This document shows, piece after piece, positions 50,358 to 59,781 of a stretch of DNA of 64,000 bases. The first letter of the stretch is position 1, and each line of letters opens with the position of its first letter. The DNA comes from Streptomyces fradiae (GTDB lineage: Bacteria; Actinomycetota; Actinomycetes; Streptomycetales; Streptomycetaceae): the NCBI RefSeq assembly GCF_041270065.1, contig NZ_CP065958.1:4278001-4342000 (forward strand), given 5' to 3'. A program made the translations under genes and the position numbers. The notes under the pieces are model-generated. The model was not told the DNA's origin, made no database searches, and saw only the letters and a program-made list of their open reading frames with translations.

Positions 50358-51034
50358 CCCGTGTGCTTGTCGTCGAGGATGAGGAATCCTTCAGCGACGC
50401 CCTGTCGTACATGCTCCGCAAGGAGGGCTTCGAGGTCGCCGTCGCGGCGACCGGGCCCGACGGCCTCGACGAGTTCGAGCGCAACGGGGCGGATCTCGTC
50501 CTCCTCGACCTCATGCTGCCGGGTCTGCCCGGTACGGAGGTGTGCCGCCAGCTGCGCAGCCGCTCGAACGTCCCGGTCATCATGGTGACCGCCAAGGACA
50601 GCGAGATCGACAAGGTCGTCGGCCTGGAAATAGGAGCCGACGACTACGTGACGAAGCCCTTCTCCTCGCGGGAGCTGGTCGCCCGCATCCGCGCGGTGCT
50701 GCGCCGCCGCGGCGAGCCGGAGGAGGTCACCCCCGCCGCCCTGGAGGCCGGCCCGGTCCGTATGGACGTCGACCGCCACGTCGTCACCGTCGGCGGCGGC
50801 AAGGTCGACCTGCCCCTGAAGGAGTTCGACCTCCTGGAGATGCTGCTCCGCAACGCGGGCCGCGTCCTCACCCGCATGCAGCTCATCGACCGTGTCTGGG
50901 GCGCGGACTACGTCGGCGACACGAAGACCCTCGACGTCCACGTGAAGCGCCTCCGCGCCAAGATCGAGCCCGACCCGGGCGCGCCGCGGTATCTGGTGAC
51001 GGTGCGAGGCCTCGGCTACAAGTTCGAGCCGTAG
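50354..51034 (+). CDS. phoP: PhoP phosphate response regulator
   Basis: A 226-aa OmpR/PhoB-type regulator. Receiver: VVEDEES, D52 in LLDLMLPG, VTAKD, KPFSSREL. The winged helix ends VTVRGLGYKFEP. It binds PHO boxes to activate phosphate uptake and scavenging and to repress antibiotic and nitrogen genes. Start GTG overlaps phoR. Remarkably the last 23 codons (50966-51034) are repeated 118 bp downstream with only synonymous changes. Confidence 0.96.
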   Translation: MTRVLVVEDEESFSDALSYMLRKEGFEVAVAATGPDGLDEFERNGADLVLLDLMLPGLPGTEVCRQLRSRSNVPVIMVTAKDSEIDKVVGLEIGADDYVTKPFSSRELVARIRAVLRRRGEPEEVTPAALEAGPVRMDVDRHVVTVGGGKVDLPLKEFDLLEMLLRNAGRVLTRMQLIDRVWGADYVGDTKTLDVHVKRLRAKIEPDPGAPRYLVTVRGLGYKFEP

Positions 51035-51044
51035 AGCGGGGCCT

Positions 51045-51146
51045 CCTGCCCGCAGCCCACGATCGGCGGACGGAGTCCGGCGCAGCGTCCCGAAGCCTGG
51101 GAGGCCCCCTGGGGCCGAGCAGTGCGAGGGGCGCAGTGCGGGCAGG
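51045..51146. repeat. Insert with 10-bp terminal inverted repeats after phoP
   Basis: CCTGCCCGCA (51045-51054) and TGCGGGCAGG (51137-51146) bracket the dispersed repeat copy A. The whole piece lies between the phoP stop and the duplicated phoP tail. Confidence 0.6.
51063..51134 (+). repeat. 72-bp dispersed repeat, copy A
   Basis: Matches copy B at 12717-12788 (inverted) at 67 of 72 positions. Starts TCGGCGGACGGAGTCCGGCG. Non-coding. Confidence 0.9.
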
Positions 51147-51151
51147 GGCTC

Positions 51152-51220
51152 GAGCCGGACCCCGGTGCGCCGCGGTATCTGGTGACGGTGCGGGGCCTCG
51201 GGTACAAGTTCGAGCCGTAA
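51152..51220 (+). pseudogene. Duplicated phoP 3' end
   Basis: Encodes EPDPGAPRYLVTVRGLGY then KFEP and stop, the same 22 residues as the end of phoP. The nucleotide sequence differs at six positions (five codons plus TAG/TAA), all synonymous, so it is a diverged copy rather than a fresh duplication. No start codon or ribosome site; not expressed as a protein. Confidence 0.9.
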
Positions 51221-51239
51221 GCCGGACTCGTAGGTCGGC

Positions 51240-51285
51240 ATACGTAAGGGGCGCCCCCTCCTCGGAGGGGGCGCCCCTTACGTAT
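51240..51285. terminator. Bidirectional terminator after the phoP region
   Basis: Perfect 22-bp stem (51240-51261 and 51264-51285) with a 2-nt centre; serves phoP and the convergent lipoprotein gene. Confidence 0.9.
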
Positions 51286-51298
51286 GTACGGGTACGGC

Positions 51299-51940
51299 TC
51301 AGTGGCCGGCGGCCTCGTGGCTCGCCTCGCCCGTCGGGGTGGCGGTGCCCGTGGGGGTGGCCGTGCCGGTCGGGGTGGCCGTGGTGGTGGCGGTGGCGGT
51401 CGGGGTGGCGACCGGGGCCTTCGGGAGCTCGGACGGGCCGAAGTCCTTGAAGTAGCCCTGCGCGGGGACGACGAAGGCGCCGATCGCCACGTCGCCGGTC
51501 TGGCTCAGCTTGAAGACGACCTTCTGCGAGTCGCCGTTCTTGGCCTCGCGCAGGCCGCCCTCGATCACGGCGGACGCGTTGCCCTGGCCGCCGATGACGA
51601 CGGAGCCGCCGGCGGGGACGACGATCGGGCCGTTGCCCTCGGCCGCCTTGAGCTTCACGGTGCCGACGGCGCCCGGCAGGGTGATCGAGTCGATGGTCTG
51701 GCGGACCTGGCCGTTGTTGAAGACGGTGGCGGAGACGACCGCCGGGCCGACCGCGCCCGGGTCGGGCTGGGTGATCACGAGGGCGTTCTGGACCTTGACG
51801 TCGTCCACGGTGACGGCGGCGTTGTCCGGCCGGACGCCGAGCGTCTGTGCGTCGTTGCCCGCACCACAGGCGGACAGGGCGGCGATCGAGATCACGACGG
51901 CGGTGGCGGCGAGGGCGCCGCGTCGAAGGCTGCGGCTCAC
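51299..51940 (-). CDS. Secreted lipoprotein (DUF461-like)
   Basis: A 213-aa protein. The signal peptide ends in the lipobox LSAC (Cys25). The mature domain (about residues 35-180) has the beta-sandwich pattern of DUF461/PCuAC-like lipoproteins: DDVKVQNALVITQP, VVSATVFNNG, ITLPGAVGTVKL. The Met/His copper ligands of true PCuAC chaperones are not evident, so a copper role is doubtful. The C-terminus is a Thr/Pro/Ala repeat from 18-bp units (PTGTAT). Converges with phoP. Confidence 0.8.
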   Translation of the reverse strand: MSRSLRRGALAATAVVISIAALSACGAGNDAQTLGVRPDNAAVTVDDVKVQNALVITQPDPGAVGPAVVSATVFNNGQVRQTIDSITLPGAVGTVKLKAAEGNGPIVVPAGGSVVIGGQGNASAVIEGGLREAKNGDSQKVVFKLSQTGDVAIGAFVVPAQGYFKDFGPSELPKAPVATPTATATTTATPTGTATPTGTATPTGEASHEAAGH

Positions 51941-52622
51941 GGCGGCGGCAACTCCTAGGACGTACGGACGGGCTAAGGACGGACTAAAGGTGTGTCAGCG
52001 CGCTTAGGTTACCGAGCCGCACTCTCCGTCCCGCACCCGACCCGCCCCCTGCGTGCAGGCGCGTCCGCCCGGCACCTCTCCGGCCGGTCATCCAGCCGGT
52101 CATCCAGCCGGTCACCCCGCCGGTCATCCAGCCGGTCATGGAGCCCGTCACCCGGCCGGTCGCGCACCCCGCGGCGAGAACTTGCCGTCATGGCCGGAAC
52201 ATGACGTATTGACGTGGCGTTCACATAAGTGTCGTGATCAATTCGACCGCCGGCCGCGCATTACGCCATGGGCGGGGCGCCGGCGCCATTCGAGAAACCC
52301 CTGCCGAGCAATGTTGATCAATTCGGGAATCCGGCCGTACGGGTGATCGATCCTCGAACGGAGTACGTGAAGCAGGCCACATCGAACCCGGCAAACCGGG
52401 GCATCACCCCTCCTCTCGGCCCCCTCCGAAGCCTGTGACGTCGACGTTTCGCTGCGTCGACGCAGCCGCTCCGACCTGCGAATACCGCCTTCCGGAAGCC
52501 CGCCGCAGCACGCGGGCGACGCACTTGTCAAGCCCCGAGATATGCCCTGACCTGCGAAAACGCCATTCAGAAGAAGCCGTATCCGTGTTACCCTGGATAG
52601 CCACGGAAGGGGTACCTGTCAC
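51941..52622. other. 682-bp gap upstream of carD
   Basis: Holds the lipoprotein promoter side, a 12-bp minisatellite (52080-52163), two copies of GATCAATTCG (near 52237 and 52315), a TGCGTCGACGCA palindrome near 52452, and the carD promoter region with GTTACCCT about 40 bp before the ATG. No credible gene; the open frames here lack ribosome sites. Confidence 0.6.
52080..52163 (+). repeat. 12-bp minisatellite CCAGCCGGTCAT
   Basis: Seven adjacent 12-bp units, the middle ones almost identical (CCAGCCGGTCAT/C). Intergenic. Confidence 0.9.
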
Positions 52623-53105
52623 ATGACGTTCAAGGTTGGCGACACCGTGGTCTATCCCCATCACGGGGCCGCGCTGATCGAGGCCATCGAAACTCGCCAG
52701 ATCAAAGGCGTGGACAAGACCTACTTGGTGCTCAAGGTCGCGCAGGGCGACCTGACGGTTCGTGTGCCGGCGGACAATGCGGAGTTCGTCGGTGTTCGCG
52801 ACGTGGTCGGTCAGGACGGGCTGGACCGGGTCTTCGAGGTGCTGCGCGCACCGTACGCAGAAGAGCCGACGAACTGGTCCCGTCGCTACAAGGCAAACCT
52901 GGAGAAGCTCGCCTCCGGCGATGTCATCAAGGTCGCCGAAGTAGTGCGCGACCTGTGGCGCCGAGAGCGCGAGCGCGGTCTCTCCGCAGGTGAGAAGCGC
53001 ATGCTCGCCAAGGCTCGGCAGATCCTGGTGAGCGAGCTGGCGCTCGCGGAGAACACCAACGAGGACAAGGCCGAGGCGCTCCTCGACGAGGTGCTCGCGT
53101 CCTGA
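52623..53105 (+). CDS. carD: CarD/CdnL-family RNA polymerase-binding factor
   Basis: A 160-aa protein. The N-terminal Tudor-like RNA polymerase interaction domain begins [15 protein letters not shown]. The C-terminal helical DNA-binding domain contains [17 protein letters not shown] and ends EALLDEVLA. CarD stabilises open promoter complexes at rRNA and other promoters and is essential in mycobacteria. Its location before ispD-ispF matches other actinobacteria. It has AAGGGG about 8 nt before the ATG. Confidence 0.97.
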   Translation: MTFKVGDTVVYPHHGAALIEAIETRQIKGVDKTYLVLKVAQGDLTVRVPADNAEFVGVRDVVGQDGLDRVFEVLRAPYAEEPTNWSRRYKANLEKLASGDVIKVAEVVRDLWRRERERGLSAGEKRMLAKARQILVSELALAENTNEDKAEALLDEVLAS

Positions 53106-53430
53106 CGCCGGCTCCTGTGTCGCCTGAAGCTGTCTGACGCCTGGCGCACCACCCGCCATGCCCAGCAAGCCCAGCATCAATGCCGCGGTGCCCGTCGGCG
53201 CGCTGTGAATCCGATCGATGAATCCCATCGATTCCATCGATTCCACAGTGCCGTCGCCGGGCACTGCGGCATGTTCGTCTCCTCTTTTTTCCTTCTCTCC
53301 CATCCCCAGCGGCTCTCGCATGGCGACGCCTCGACCGTCGTCACGGAAGGGCCCGGTCGAGGCGTCGCCACCAGCTTGTTGACGCCATACCCACGACGCC
53401 CTCGGAAACAAACCTGCCGGAGTGGAACCG
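53106..53430. other. 325-bp gap between carD and ispD
   Basis: Contains ATCGATTCC direct repeats near 53225-53245, a T/C-rich stretch with a T6 run at 53285-53290 and the perfect 16-bp inverted repeat at 53321-53370. A TTGACG at about 53379 could be the -35 of an ispD promoter. No gene seen. Confidence 0.55.
53321..53370. terminator. Perfect 16-bp inverted repeat between carD and ispD
   Basis: TGGCGACGCCTCGACC (53321-53336) and its complement (53355-53370) around an 18-nt loop. No T-run; probably the carD terminator. Confidence 0.6.
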
Positions 53431-54180
53431 ATGACAGACCAAGCGCGTCCTCCTCGCACCGCCGTGGTGATTCCCGCGGCCGGCCGGGGCGTGCGCCTCG
53501 GCCCGGGCGCCCCCAAGGCGCTGCGCGCGCTGAACGGCACCCCCATGCTCATCCACGCCGTCCGGGCGATGGCCGCCTCCCGCGCCGTCTCCCTCGTCGT
53601 CGTGGTCGCGCCGTCCGACGGCGCCGCCGAGGTGAAGAACCTCCTCGACGCCCACGCCCTGCCCGACCGCACCGACTACGTGGTCGTCCCCGGCGGCGAG
53701 ACCCGCCAGGAGTCCGTCCACCTCGGCCTGAAGGCCGTCCCGGACGACATCACCACCGTCCTCGTCCACGACGCCGCCCGCCCGCTGGTGCCGGTCGACA
53801 CCGTGGACGCGGTCATCGAGGCGGTACGGGACGGGGCCGTCGCCGTCGTCCCCGCGCTGCCCGTCGCCGACACCGTCAAGGAGGTCGAGCCGGCCGAGCG
53901 CCCGGGCGGCCCCGAGCAGGTCGTCGCCACCCCGGTGCGCGCCCGCCTCCGCGCCGTACAGACTCCGCAGGGCTTCGACCGGGAGACCCTGGTCAACGCC
54001 CACGCCACCGTCGCCCTCATCGGCGACGGCGCCACCGACGACGCCGGCATGGTCGAGAAGCTCGGCGCGCCCGTGGTCGTCGTGCCCGGCCACGAAGAGG
54101 CCTTCAAGGTGACCCGCCCCCTCGACCTCGTCCTCGCCGAGGCCGTACTCGCCCGCAGGAGGGCCAACGATGGCTTCTGA
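53431..54180 (+). CDS. ispD: 2-C-methyl-D-erythritol 4-phosphate cytidylyltransferase
   Basis: A 249-aa nucleotidyltransferase of the MEP isoprenoid pathway that forms CDP-methylerythritol. The CTP-binding motif is [17 protein letters not shown] (G-x3-R ... K), then VHDAARPLV and QTPQGF. A GGAG ribosome site precedes the ATG. It overlaps ispF by 11 bp, the usual coupled pair. Confidence 0.96.
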   Translation: MTDQARPPRTAVVIPAAGRGVRLGPGAPKALRALNGTPMLIHAVRAMAASRAVSLVVVVAPSDGAAEVKNLLDAHALPDRTDYVVVPGGETRQESVHLGLKAVPDDITTVLVHDAARPLVPVDTVDAVIEAVRDGAVAVVPALPVADTVKEVEPAERPGGPEQVVATPVRARLRAVQTPQGFDRETLVNAHATVALIGDGATDDAGMVEKLGAPVVVVPGHEEAFKVTRPLDLVLAEAVLARRRANDGF

Positions 54181-54676
54181 GCCCACCCCGCAGACCCCGG
54201 TCCTTCCCCGCACCGGCATCGGCACCGACGTCCACGCCTTCGAGAAGGGCCGGGAACTGTGGTGCGCGGGCCTCCTCTGGGAGGGCGAGGAGTACGGGCT
54301 CGCCGGGCACTCCGACGGTGACGTCGCCGCCCACGCCGCCTGCGACGCCCTCTTCTCCGCCGCCGGCATCGGCGACCTCGGCGCCCACTTCGGCACCTCG
54401 CGCCCCGAGTGGTCCGGCGCCTCCGGCGTCACCCTGCTCGCCGAGGCCGCCCGGATCGTCCGCGCCGAGGGCTACGAGATCGGCAACATCGCCGTCCAGG
54501 TCGTCGGCGTCCGCCCCAAGATCGGCAAGCGTCGCGACGAGGCCCAGAAGGCGCTCAGCGAGGCGGCCGGCGCGCCGGTCTCCGTCTCCGGCACCACCAC
54601 CGACGGCCTCGGCCTCACCGGCCGCGCCGAGGGCCTGGCCGCGCTGGCGACCGCGCTCGTGTACCCGGTGCGCTGA
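54170..54676 (+). CDS. ispF: 2-C-methyl-D-erythritol 2,4-cyclodiphosphate synthase
   Basis: A 168-aa trimeric enzyme of the MEP pathway. Zinc and substrate motifs: [28 protein letters not shown], and the Thr/Lys loop [14 protein letters not shown]. The Asp and two His residues of the metal site are visible (D, H in GTDVH; H in GHSDGD). Full length. Starts within ispD. Confidence 0.96.
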   Translation: MASEPTPQTPVLPRTGIGTDVHAFEKGRELWCAGLLWEGEEYGLAGHSDGDVAAHAACDALFSAAGIGDLGAHFGTSRPEWSGASGVTLLAEAARIVRAEGYEIGNIAVQVVGVRPKIGKRRDEAQKALSEAAGAPVSVSGTTTDGLGLTGRAEGLAALATALVYPVR

Positions 54677-54765
54677 GCCGACCCGTACGCCCTCCGCGGT
54701 ACCCGCCCGATGAAAAACGTCACCCGCGATCCCGAAGGGGTCGCGGGGCACTGCCCCCCGCCCAC

Positions 54766-54771
54766 TACCCT
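54766..54771 (+). promoter_or_regulatory. -10 hexamer TACCCT of cysS
   Basis: TACCCT ends 6 nt before the GTG at 54778; leaderless promoter, independent of ispDF. Confidence 0.5.
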
Positions 54772-54777
54772 GGTGTG

Positions 54778-56178
54778 GTGACTATTCGCCTGTACGACAC
54801 CAGCGCCCGGCAGATCCGTGACTTCACCCCGATCAAGCCGGGCTGCGTCTCGATCTACCTGTGTGGCGCGACCGTGCAGGCCGCCCCGCACATCGGGCAC
54901 ATCCGCTCGGGCCTGAACTTCGACATCATGCGCCGCTGGTTCGACTACCGCGGCTACGACGTCACGTTCATCCGCAACGTCACCGACATCGACGACAAGA
55001 TCATCACCAAGGGCGCCGAGCAGGGCCGCCCCTGGTGGTCCATCGGCTACGAGAACGAGCGCGCGTTCAACGACGGCTACAAGGCCCTCGGCTGCCTGCC
55101 GCCCACCTACGAGCCGCGCGCCACCGGCCACGTCACCGAGATGGTCGAGATGATGCGCGGCCTCATCGAGCGCGGCCACGCCTACGAGGCCGACGGCAGC
55201 GTCTACTTCGACGTGCGCTCCTTCCCCGGCTACCTGCAGCTGTCGAACCAGGACATCGACGACCTGCGCCAGCCCGCCGAGGAGGGCATCACCGGCAAGC
55301 GCGACCCGCGCGACTTCGCCATGTGGAAGGCCACCAAGCCGGGCGAGCCCGACTGGGAGACCCCGTGGGGCCGTGGCCGGCCCGGCTGGCACCTGGAGTG
55401 CTCGGCGATGGCCCACAAGTACCTGGGCTCCGCCTTCGACATCCACGGCGGCGGCCTCGACCTGATCTTCCCGCACCACGAGAACGAGATCGCCCAGGCC
55501 AAGGCCTTCGGCGACGAGTTCGCGCACTACTGGGTGCACAACGCCTGGGTCACCATGAGCGGCGAGAAGATGTCGAAGTCGCTGGGCAACAGCGTCCTCG
55601 TCTCCGAGATGGTGAAGAACTGGCGCCCGATCGTCCTGCGCTACTACCTGGGCACCCCGCACTACCGCTCGATGATCGAGTACAGCGAGGAGTCCCTGCG
55701 CGAGGCCGAGGCCGCCTTCGGCCGCATCGAGGGCTTCGTGCAGCGCGCCACCGAGAAGGCCGGGGCGCCCGTCGCCCCCGCCGCCGAGGTGCCGCCGGCC
55801 TTCGCCGAGGCCATGGACGACGACCTGGGCGTGCCGCACGCGCTCGCGATCATCCACACCACCGTCCGCCAGGGCAACAGCGCCCTGGCCGCCGACGACA
55901 AGGACGAGGCCATCGCCCGGCTCGCCGAGGTGCGCGCCATGCTCGGCGTCCTCGGCCTGGACCCGCTCGACCCGCACTGGGCCGACGAGTCCGACCGCGG
56001 CGAGGAGCTGCACGGCGTCGTCGACACCCTCGTACGGCTCGTGCTCGACCAGCGCGAGGCGGCGCGGGCGCGCAAGGACTGGGCGACCGCGGACGCCATC
56101 CGCGACCAGCTGAACCGGTCCGGCCTGGTCATCGAGGACAGCCCGGACGGCCCGCGCTGGTCGGTCACCGGCCGCTAG
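54778..56178 (+). CDS. cysS: Cysteinyl-tRNA synthetase
   Basis: A 466-aa class I synthetase. The HIGH motif is [13 protein letters not shown] near residue 39, the KMSKS loop is near residue 264 ([10 protein letters not shown]), and the zinc ligands include C28 (CGAT), the Cys in WHLECSAM and the His pair in PHHENEIAQ. The C-terminal DALR-like helical domain includes the [12 protein letters not shown] helix. Length and C-terminal domain separate it from the related MshC. GTG start with promoter hexamer 6 nt upstream. Confidence 0.97.
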   Translation: MTIRLYDTSARQIRDFTPIKPGCVSIYLCGATVQAAPHIGHIRSGLNFDIMRRWFDYRGYDVTFIRNVTDIDDKIITKGAEQGRPWWSIGYENERAFNDGYKALGCLPPTYEPRATGHVTEMVEMMRGLIERGHAYEADGSVYFDVRSFPGYLQLSNQDIDDLRQPAEEGITGKRDPRDFAMWKATKPGEPDWETPWGRGRPGWHLECSAMAHKYLGSAFDIHGGGLDLIFPHHENEIAQAKAFGDEFAHYWVHNAWVTMSGEKMSKSLGNSVLVSEMVKNWRPIVLRYYLGTPHYRSMIEYSEESLREAEAAFGRIEGFVQRATEKAGAPVAPAAEVPPAFAEAMDDDLGVPHALAIIHTTVRQGNSALAADDKDEAIARLAEVRAMLGVLGLDPLDPHWADESDRGEELHGVVDTLVRLVLDQREAARARKDWATADAIRDQLNRSGLVIEDSPDGPRWSVTGR

Positions 56179-56296
56179 AACCGAGAGAGTGTGCCGTCCG
56201 GGGCTCCGGGCGGCACACTTCACTTGGCGGCACACTTCACTTACGGACTTCGTACGGACCGCGTACGCACGCAGGCAGAGGAAACAGGTAGTAGTC

Positions 56297-57253
56297 ATGG
56301 CCGGGAACAGCCAGCGCAGGGGACGTCGGACGTCCAACAAGAAGGGCGCGACGGTCGGCAGCGGTGGCCAGCGGCGCAAGGGCCTCGAGGGCAAGGGCCC
56401 CACGCCCAAGGCCGAGAACCGCAAGGGCCACAAGGCGTACCGGGTCTCCAACGCGATGGCCCGGAACGCGGCCAAGCGCAAGCCCGTCGCCCGCCGCGGC
56501 GGCAAGGGCCAGTCGGAGATGGTCGTCGGCCGCAACCCGGTCTTCGAGGCGCTGCGCGACGGCGTGCCCGCCACCACGCTGTACGTGCAGCAGTTCATCG
56601 ACAACGACGAGCGCGTGCGCGAGGCCCTGAACCTCGCCACCGGCCGCGGCAACATCAACATCATGGAGGCGCCGCGCCCCGAGCTCGACCGGATGACCAA
56701 CGGCCTGAACCACCAGGGCCTCGTCCTCCAGGTCCCGCCGTACGAGTACGCGCACCCCGAGGACCTCGCCGAGGCGGCCTACGACGACCACGAGGACCCG
56801 CTGATCGTGGCCCTCGACGGCGTCACCGACCCGCGCAACCTCGGCGCCGTCGTCCGTTCCGTCTCCGCGTTCGGCGGTCACGGCGTGGTCGTGCCCGAGC
56901 GGCGCGCGGCCGGCATGACCGCGGGCGCCTGGAAGACCTCGGCCGGCACCGCCGCCCGCACCCCGGTGGCCCGCGCCACCAACCTGACCCGCTGCCTGGA
57001 GCAGTACCAGAAGGCCGGGCTCACCGTCGTCGGTCTGTCCGCGGACGGCGACACCGAGGTGCACGAGCTGGAGGCGCTCTCCGGCCCGGTCGTCATCGTG
57101 GTCGGCTCCGAGGGCAAGGGCCTGTCCCGCCTCGTCGGCGAGACCTGCGACTTCCTCGTCCGCATCCCGATGCCCGGCGGCGCCGAGTCGCTGAACGCCG
57201 GTGTGGCCGCGGGCGTGGTGCTGTACGAGGCGGCGCGCCGCCGCATGGGCTGA
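56297..57253 (+). CDS. rlmB: TrmH-family (RlmB-like) 23S rRNA 2'-O-methyltransferase
   Basis: A 318-aa SPOUT methyltransferase. An N-terminal basic Gly/Lys/Arg-rich region (1-75, typical of actinobacteria) is followed by the substrate-binding domain [12 protein letters not shown] and the knotted SAM domain with [29 protein letters not shown] and [17 protein letters not shown]. By family it probably methylates guanosine in 23S rRNA; the exact site is inferred. Confidence 0.93.
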   Translation: MAGNSQRRGRRTSNKKGATVGSGGQRRKGLEGKGPTPKAENRKGHKAYRVSNAMARNAAKRKPVARRGGKGQSEMVVGRNPVFEALRDGVPATTLYVQQFIDNDERVREALNLATGRGNINIMEAPRPELDRMTNGLNHQGLVLQVPPYEYAHPEDLAEAAYDDHEDPLIVALDGVTDPRNLGAVVRSVSAFGGHGVVVPERRAAGMTAGAWKTSAGTAARTPVARATNLTRCLEQYQKAGLTVVGLSADGDTEVHELEALSGPVVIVVGSEGKGLSRLVGETCDFLVRIPMPGGAESLNAGVAAGVVLYEAARRRMG

Positions 57254-57328
57254 GCCGTACCCGTACTCGTACGTCCGCAGCCGCGACATACGGGCTGACC
57301 CGAACGAGTTAATCCCCCCGGCCGTGAT

Positions 57329-57362
57329 CTTGACGGGCCTCGGACATTTCGGGGCCGTCAAG
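57329..57362 (+). terminator. Hairpin after rlmB
   Basis: CTTGACGG-GCC pairs with GGCCGTCAAG across a 13-nt loop; 76 bp after the stop. Confidence 0.55.
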
Positions 57363-57393
57363 GCAGTGTCCTAACCGCGCGTCACTCGGTTAG

Positions 57394-58941
57394 ATGAGTG
57401 TGGACACCAGAACGCCCCGGCCGGGGTTCGACGATCAGCCCGCGCTGAGCATGGTCAAGGTGGATTCCGATCCCGCCCAGGTGATCGTGAACCACGCCAG
57501 CTTCCGTGTGCGGCTCGCGGCGGCCGGTCAGCCGAAGTTCGCCGCGAACCCCCGTCTCGCGGCGCTCGCCGGAGCCGCCGGGATGACCGGTGTCGCCGCC
57601 GGCGGCGCCGCGGGTCGCCGTCGGCCCGTCGTCTGGACCGGCAAGTCGGCCCCCGGCGCGACCGGACTGCTGCAGGCCGTCCGCGCCTCCGCCGACCCCG
57701 ACCGGCCGGGCGGCGTCTCCACCCTGGAGCCGACCACCCAGACCATCCCGCGCATCACCGACACGATGCCCACCCCGGTCGTGCCGTCCGGCTCCGCCGC
57801 CCCGCTGCTGCCGCCGATGCGGCGCGCGGAGGGGGCGTACGACGAGGTGTACGAGCTCGGGCCCGACGGGTACGCGGACCAGGGCGCCGACCCGGACGCC
57901 CGCGGCGCCCACCGGCACGGCGCCGACGCGGTCCGGCACGCGTACTACCCCGGCCGCCGGATGAACCTCGGGGTCGTGCTCCTCCCGCTCCGGGTCTTCC
58001 TCGGCTTCATCTCCATCTACGCGGGCATGGGCAAGCTCTGCGACCCCGTCTACTTCGACGGCGGCGAGCGCGGCTCCATGGTCAAGTGGCTGAACTCCCT
58101 GCATCCCTGGGCGCTTGCCGAACCGCTGCGCGACTTCGCCCTCCAGCACCCGGTCGGCGCCGGCCTCACCGTCGCCTTCCTCCAGGTCGTCGTCGGCGTC
58201 CTCACGGTCCTCGGCCTGTGGCAGCGCGTCGCCGCCGTCGTCGGCGGTCTGCTCTCCGCGGCCCTCCTGCTGACCGTCAGCTGGAAGACCGTCCCGGTCT
58301 ACGACTCGGCCGACATCATCTACCTGGCCGCCTGGTCGCCGCTGATCATCGCCGGCGCCCCCGTCTACTCGGTCGACGGCCGCCTCGCCGGCGAGGCCTG
58401 GCGGACCCTCGGCCCGCGCTCCGAACTGTGGGAGCTGCGCCGCCGCGTGCTGCGCCGCGGCACCGTCGTCGCCGCCGTGGTCGTCGGCCTCACCCTGCTC
58501 ATCGGTTCGATGCTGGGCGGCGCGGTGCGCTCCACCACCATGGTCACGGTGCCCGGGCCGAACGAGGACCCGGTCAACCACCTGCCGGGCGAGCCGCTGC
58601 CGGCCGAGCCGGGCACGACCACCCCGTCCCGTACGGCCACCAAGAGCCCGCGCCCCACGGCGACCAGCGGGGCGGCCGGCACCAAGGAGCCGACGAAGGA
58701 GGCCACCCCGTCGGAGTCGGCGCGCGAGACGACCCGCACGCAGCAGCGCAGCCCGAGCGCCTCGACCACCACGCGGAGCCCGAGCCAGACGCGTACGACC
58801 TCGCCGAGCTCGTCGTCCTCGGACTCCACCTCCGGCGGCACCAGCGGCACCCCGACGAGCGGCAGCAGTACCGGCGGCTCGTCGGACGGCGGCTCGACCT
58901 CGGGCGGGGCGCGGAACCCGATCGGCGGCCTGCTGGGCTGA
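57394..58941 (+). CDS. DoxX-family membrane protein with long disordered ends
   Basis: A 515-aa protein. Residues 1-185 are a poorly conserved polar region with short SAP- and Arg-rich stretches. A DoxX-type four-helix membrane domain follows (about 188-330: VVLLPLRVFLGFISIYAGMGKL, GLTVAFLQVVVGVLTVLGLW), one more helix (about 360-380) and a 130-residue Ser/Thr/Pro/Gly tail. DoxX proteins are thought to act in thiosulfate or thiol redox at the membrane; function here unknown. Strong terminator downstream. Confidence 0.87.
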   Translation: MSVDTRTPRPGFDDQPALSMVKVDSDPAQVIVNHASFRVRLAAAGQPKFAANPRLAALAGAAGMTGVAAGGAAGRRRPVVWTGKSAPGATGLLQAVRASADPDRPGGVSTLEPTTQTIPRITDTMPTPVVPSGSAAPLLPPMRRAEGAYDEVYELGPDGYADQGADPDARGAHRHGADAVRHAYYPGRRMNLGVVLLPLRVFLGFISIYAGMGKLCDPVYFDGGERGSMVKWLNSLHPWALAEPLRDFALQHPVGAGLTVAFLQVVVGVLTVLGLWQRVAAVVGGLLSAALLLTVSWKTVPVYDSADIIYLAAWSPLIIAGAPVYSVDGRLAGEAWRTLGPRSELWELRRRVLRRGTVVAAVVVGLTLLIGSMLGGAVRSTTMVTVPGPNEDPVNHLPGEPLPAEPGTTTPSRTATKSPRPTATSGAAGTKEPTKEATPSESARETTRTQQRSPSASTTTRSPSQTRTTSPSSSSSDSTSGGTSGTPTSGSSTGGSSDGGSTSGGARNPIGGLLG

Positions 58942-58956
58942 CGGATCCGGCCGAGC

Positions 58957-58996
58957 GAGAGGGGCTGCACCACGAACGCGTGGTGCAGCCCCTCTC
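58957..58996. terminator. Bidirectional terminator after the DoxX gene
   Basis: Perfect 18-bp arms (58957-58974, 58979-58996) with loop AACG, between convergent genes. Confidence 0.9.
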
Positions 58997-59037
58997 GTAT
59001 GCCCTCAGGATTCAGGCCGTGGGCTCAGGCTGTGGGC

Positions 59038-59751
59038 TCAGGCCTGCGCGGCGAGCTCCTTGGCCGCCTCCGTGAGGTCCTTCGCGGTGTCGATGGCCCG
59101 CCAGTACGCCCCCTGGGGCAGCGGAAAACCGGCCAGGCGCCGCTCACGGGCCAGCCGGGGGAAGGTGGTGCGCTCATGGTCGCCGCGGTCCGGCAGGAGG
59201 CCGGTGAAGGCGGGGGAGAAGACGTACACGCCGGCGTTGATGAGGTACGGCGACGGCGGCGCCTCGATGAAGTCGGTGATGTGACCGAAGGCGTCGGTCT
59301 CGACGGCGCCCCAGGGGATGCGCGGCCGGGCCAGGGCGAGGGTCGCGGTGGCGTCGCGCTCGGCGTGGAACTCGGCCATCTCGCGCAGCGAGAAGCGGGT
59401 CCAGATGTCGCCGTTGGTGGCGTACCAGGGCCGGTCGGGGTCGGGCAGGTGCGCGGCGGCGTACTTGAGGCCGCCGCCACGCCCCAGCGGCTCGGACTCG
59501 ACGACCGTGGTCACCTTCAGCGGCAGCTCGGCGGTCTCCAGCCACTCCTGGAGCACCTCGGCGAGATGGCCGCAGGACACGACGGCGTCGGTGACTCCCT
59601 CGGCGGCGAGCCAGGACAGCTGATGGCCGATGATCGGGGTCCCGGTGCCCGGGATCTCGACCATCGGCTTGGGGCGGTCATCGGTGTACGGGCGGAGCCG
59701 CGAGCCCTGGCCGCCCGCCAGGACCACGGCCTGGGTCGGGGAGGAGTTCAT
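59038..59751 (-). CDS. NTP-transferase family sugar nucleotidyltransferase
   Basis: A 237-aa Rossmann-like enzyme. The nucleotide motif is VVLAGGQGSRLRPYTDDRPKP, then NGDIW for the metal Asp, and YLINAGVYVFSP. Such proteins form NDP-sugars from sugar phosphates (GDP-mannose or glucose-1-P types); the sugar is unknown. Short, with no C-terminal beta-helix. Start supported by TATCGT 7 nt upstream. Confidence 0.9.
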   Translation of the reverse strand: MNSSPTQAVVLAGGQGSRLRPYTDDRPKPMVEIPGTGTPIIGHQLSWLAAEGVTDAVVSCGHLAEVLQEWLETAELPLKVTTVVESEPLGRGGGLKYAAAHLPDPDRPWYATNGDIWTRFSLREMAEFHAERDATATLALARPRIPWGAVETDAFGHITDFIEAPPSPYLINAGVYVFSPAFTGLLPDRGDHERTTFPRLARERRLAGFPLPQGAYWRAIDTAKDLTEAAKELAAQA

Positions 59752-59758
59752 ACCCGGA

Positions 59759-59764
59759 ACGATA
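59759..59764 (-). promoter_or_regulatory. -10 hexamer TATCGT of the nucleotidyltransferase gene
   Basis: Minus-strand TATCGT, 7 nt before the ATG at 59751. Confidence 0.5.
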
Positions 59765-59781
59765 TGCGGACCGGGCCCCGC

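Noticed and set aside
51035..51151. Insertion sequence between phoP and its duplicated tail
   Set aside because: 117 bp with no open frame; only a non-autonomous repeat can be claimed.
52080..52163. CRISPR array from the regular 12-bp units
   Set aside because: Units are directly adjacent with no spacers; this is a minisatellite. No cas genes in the window.
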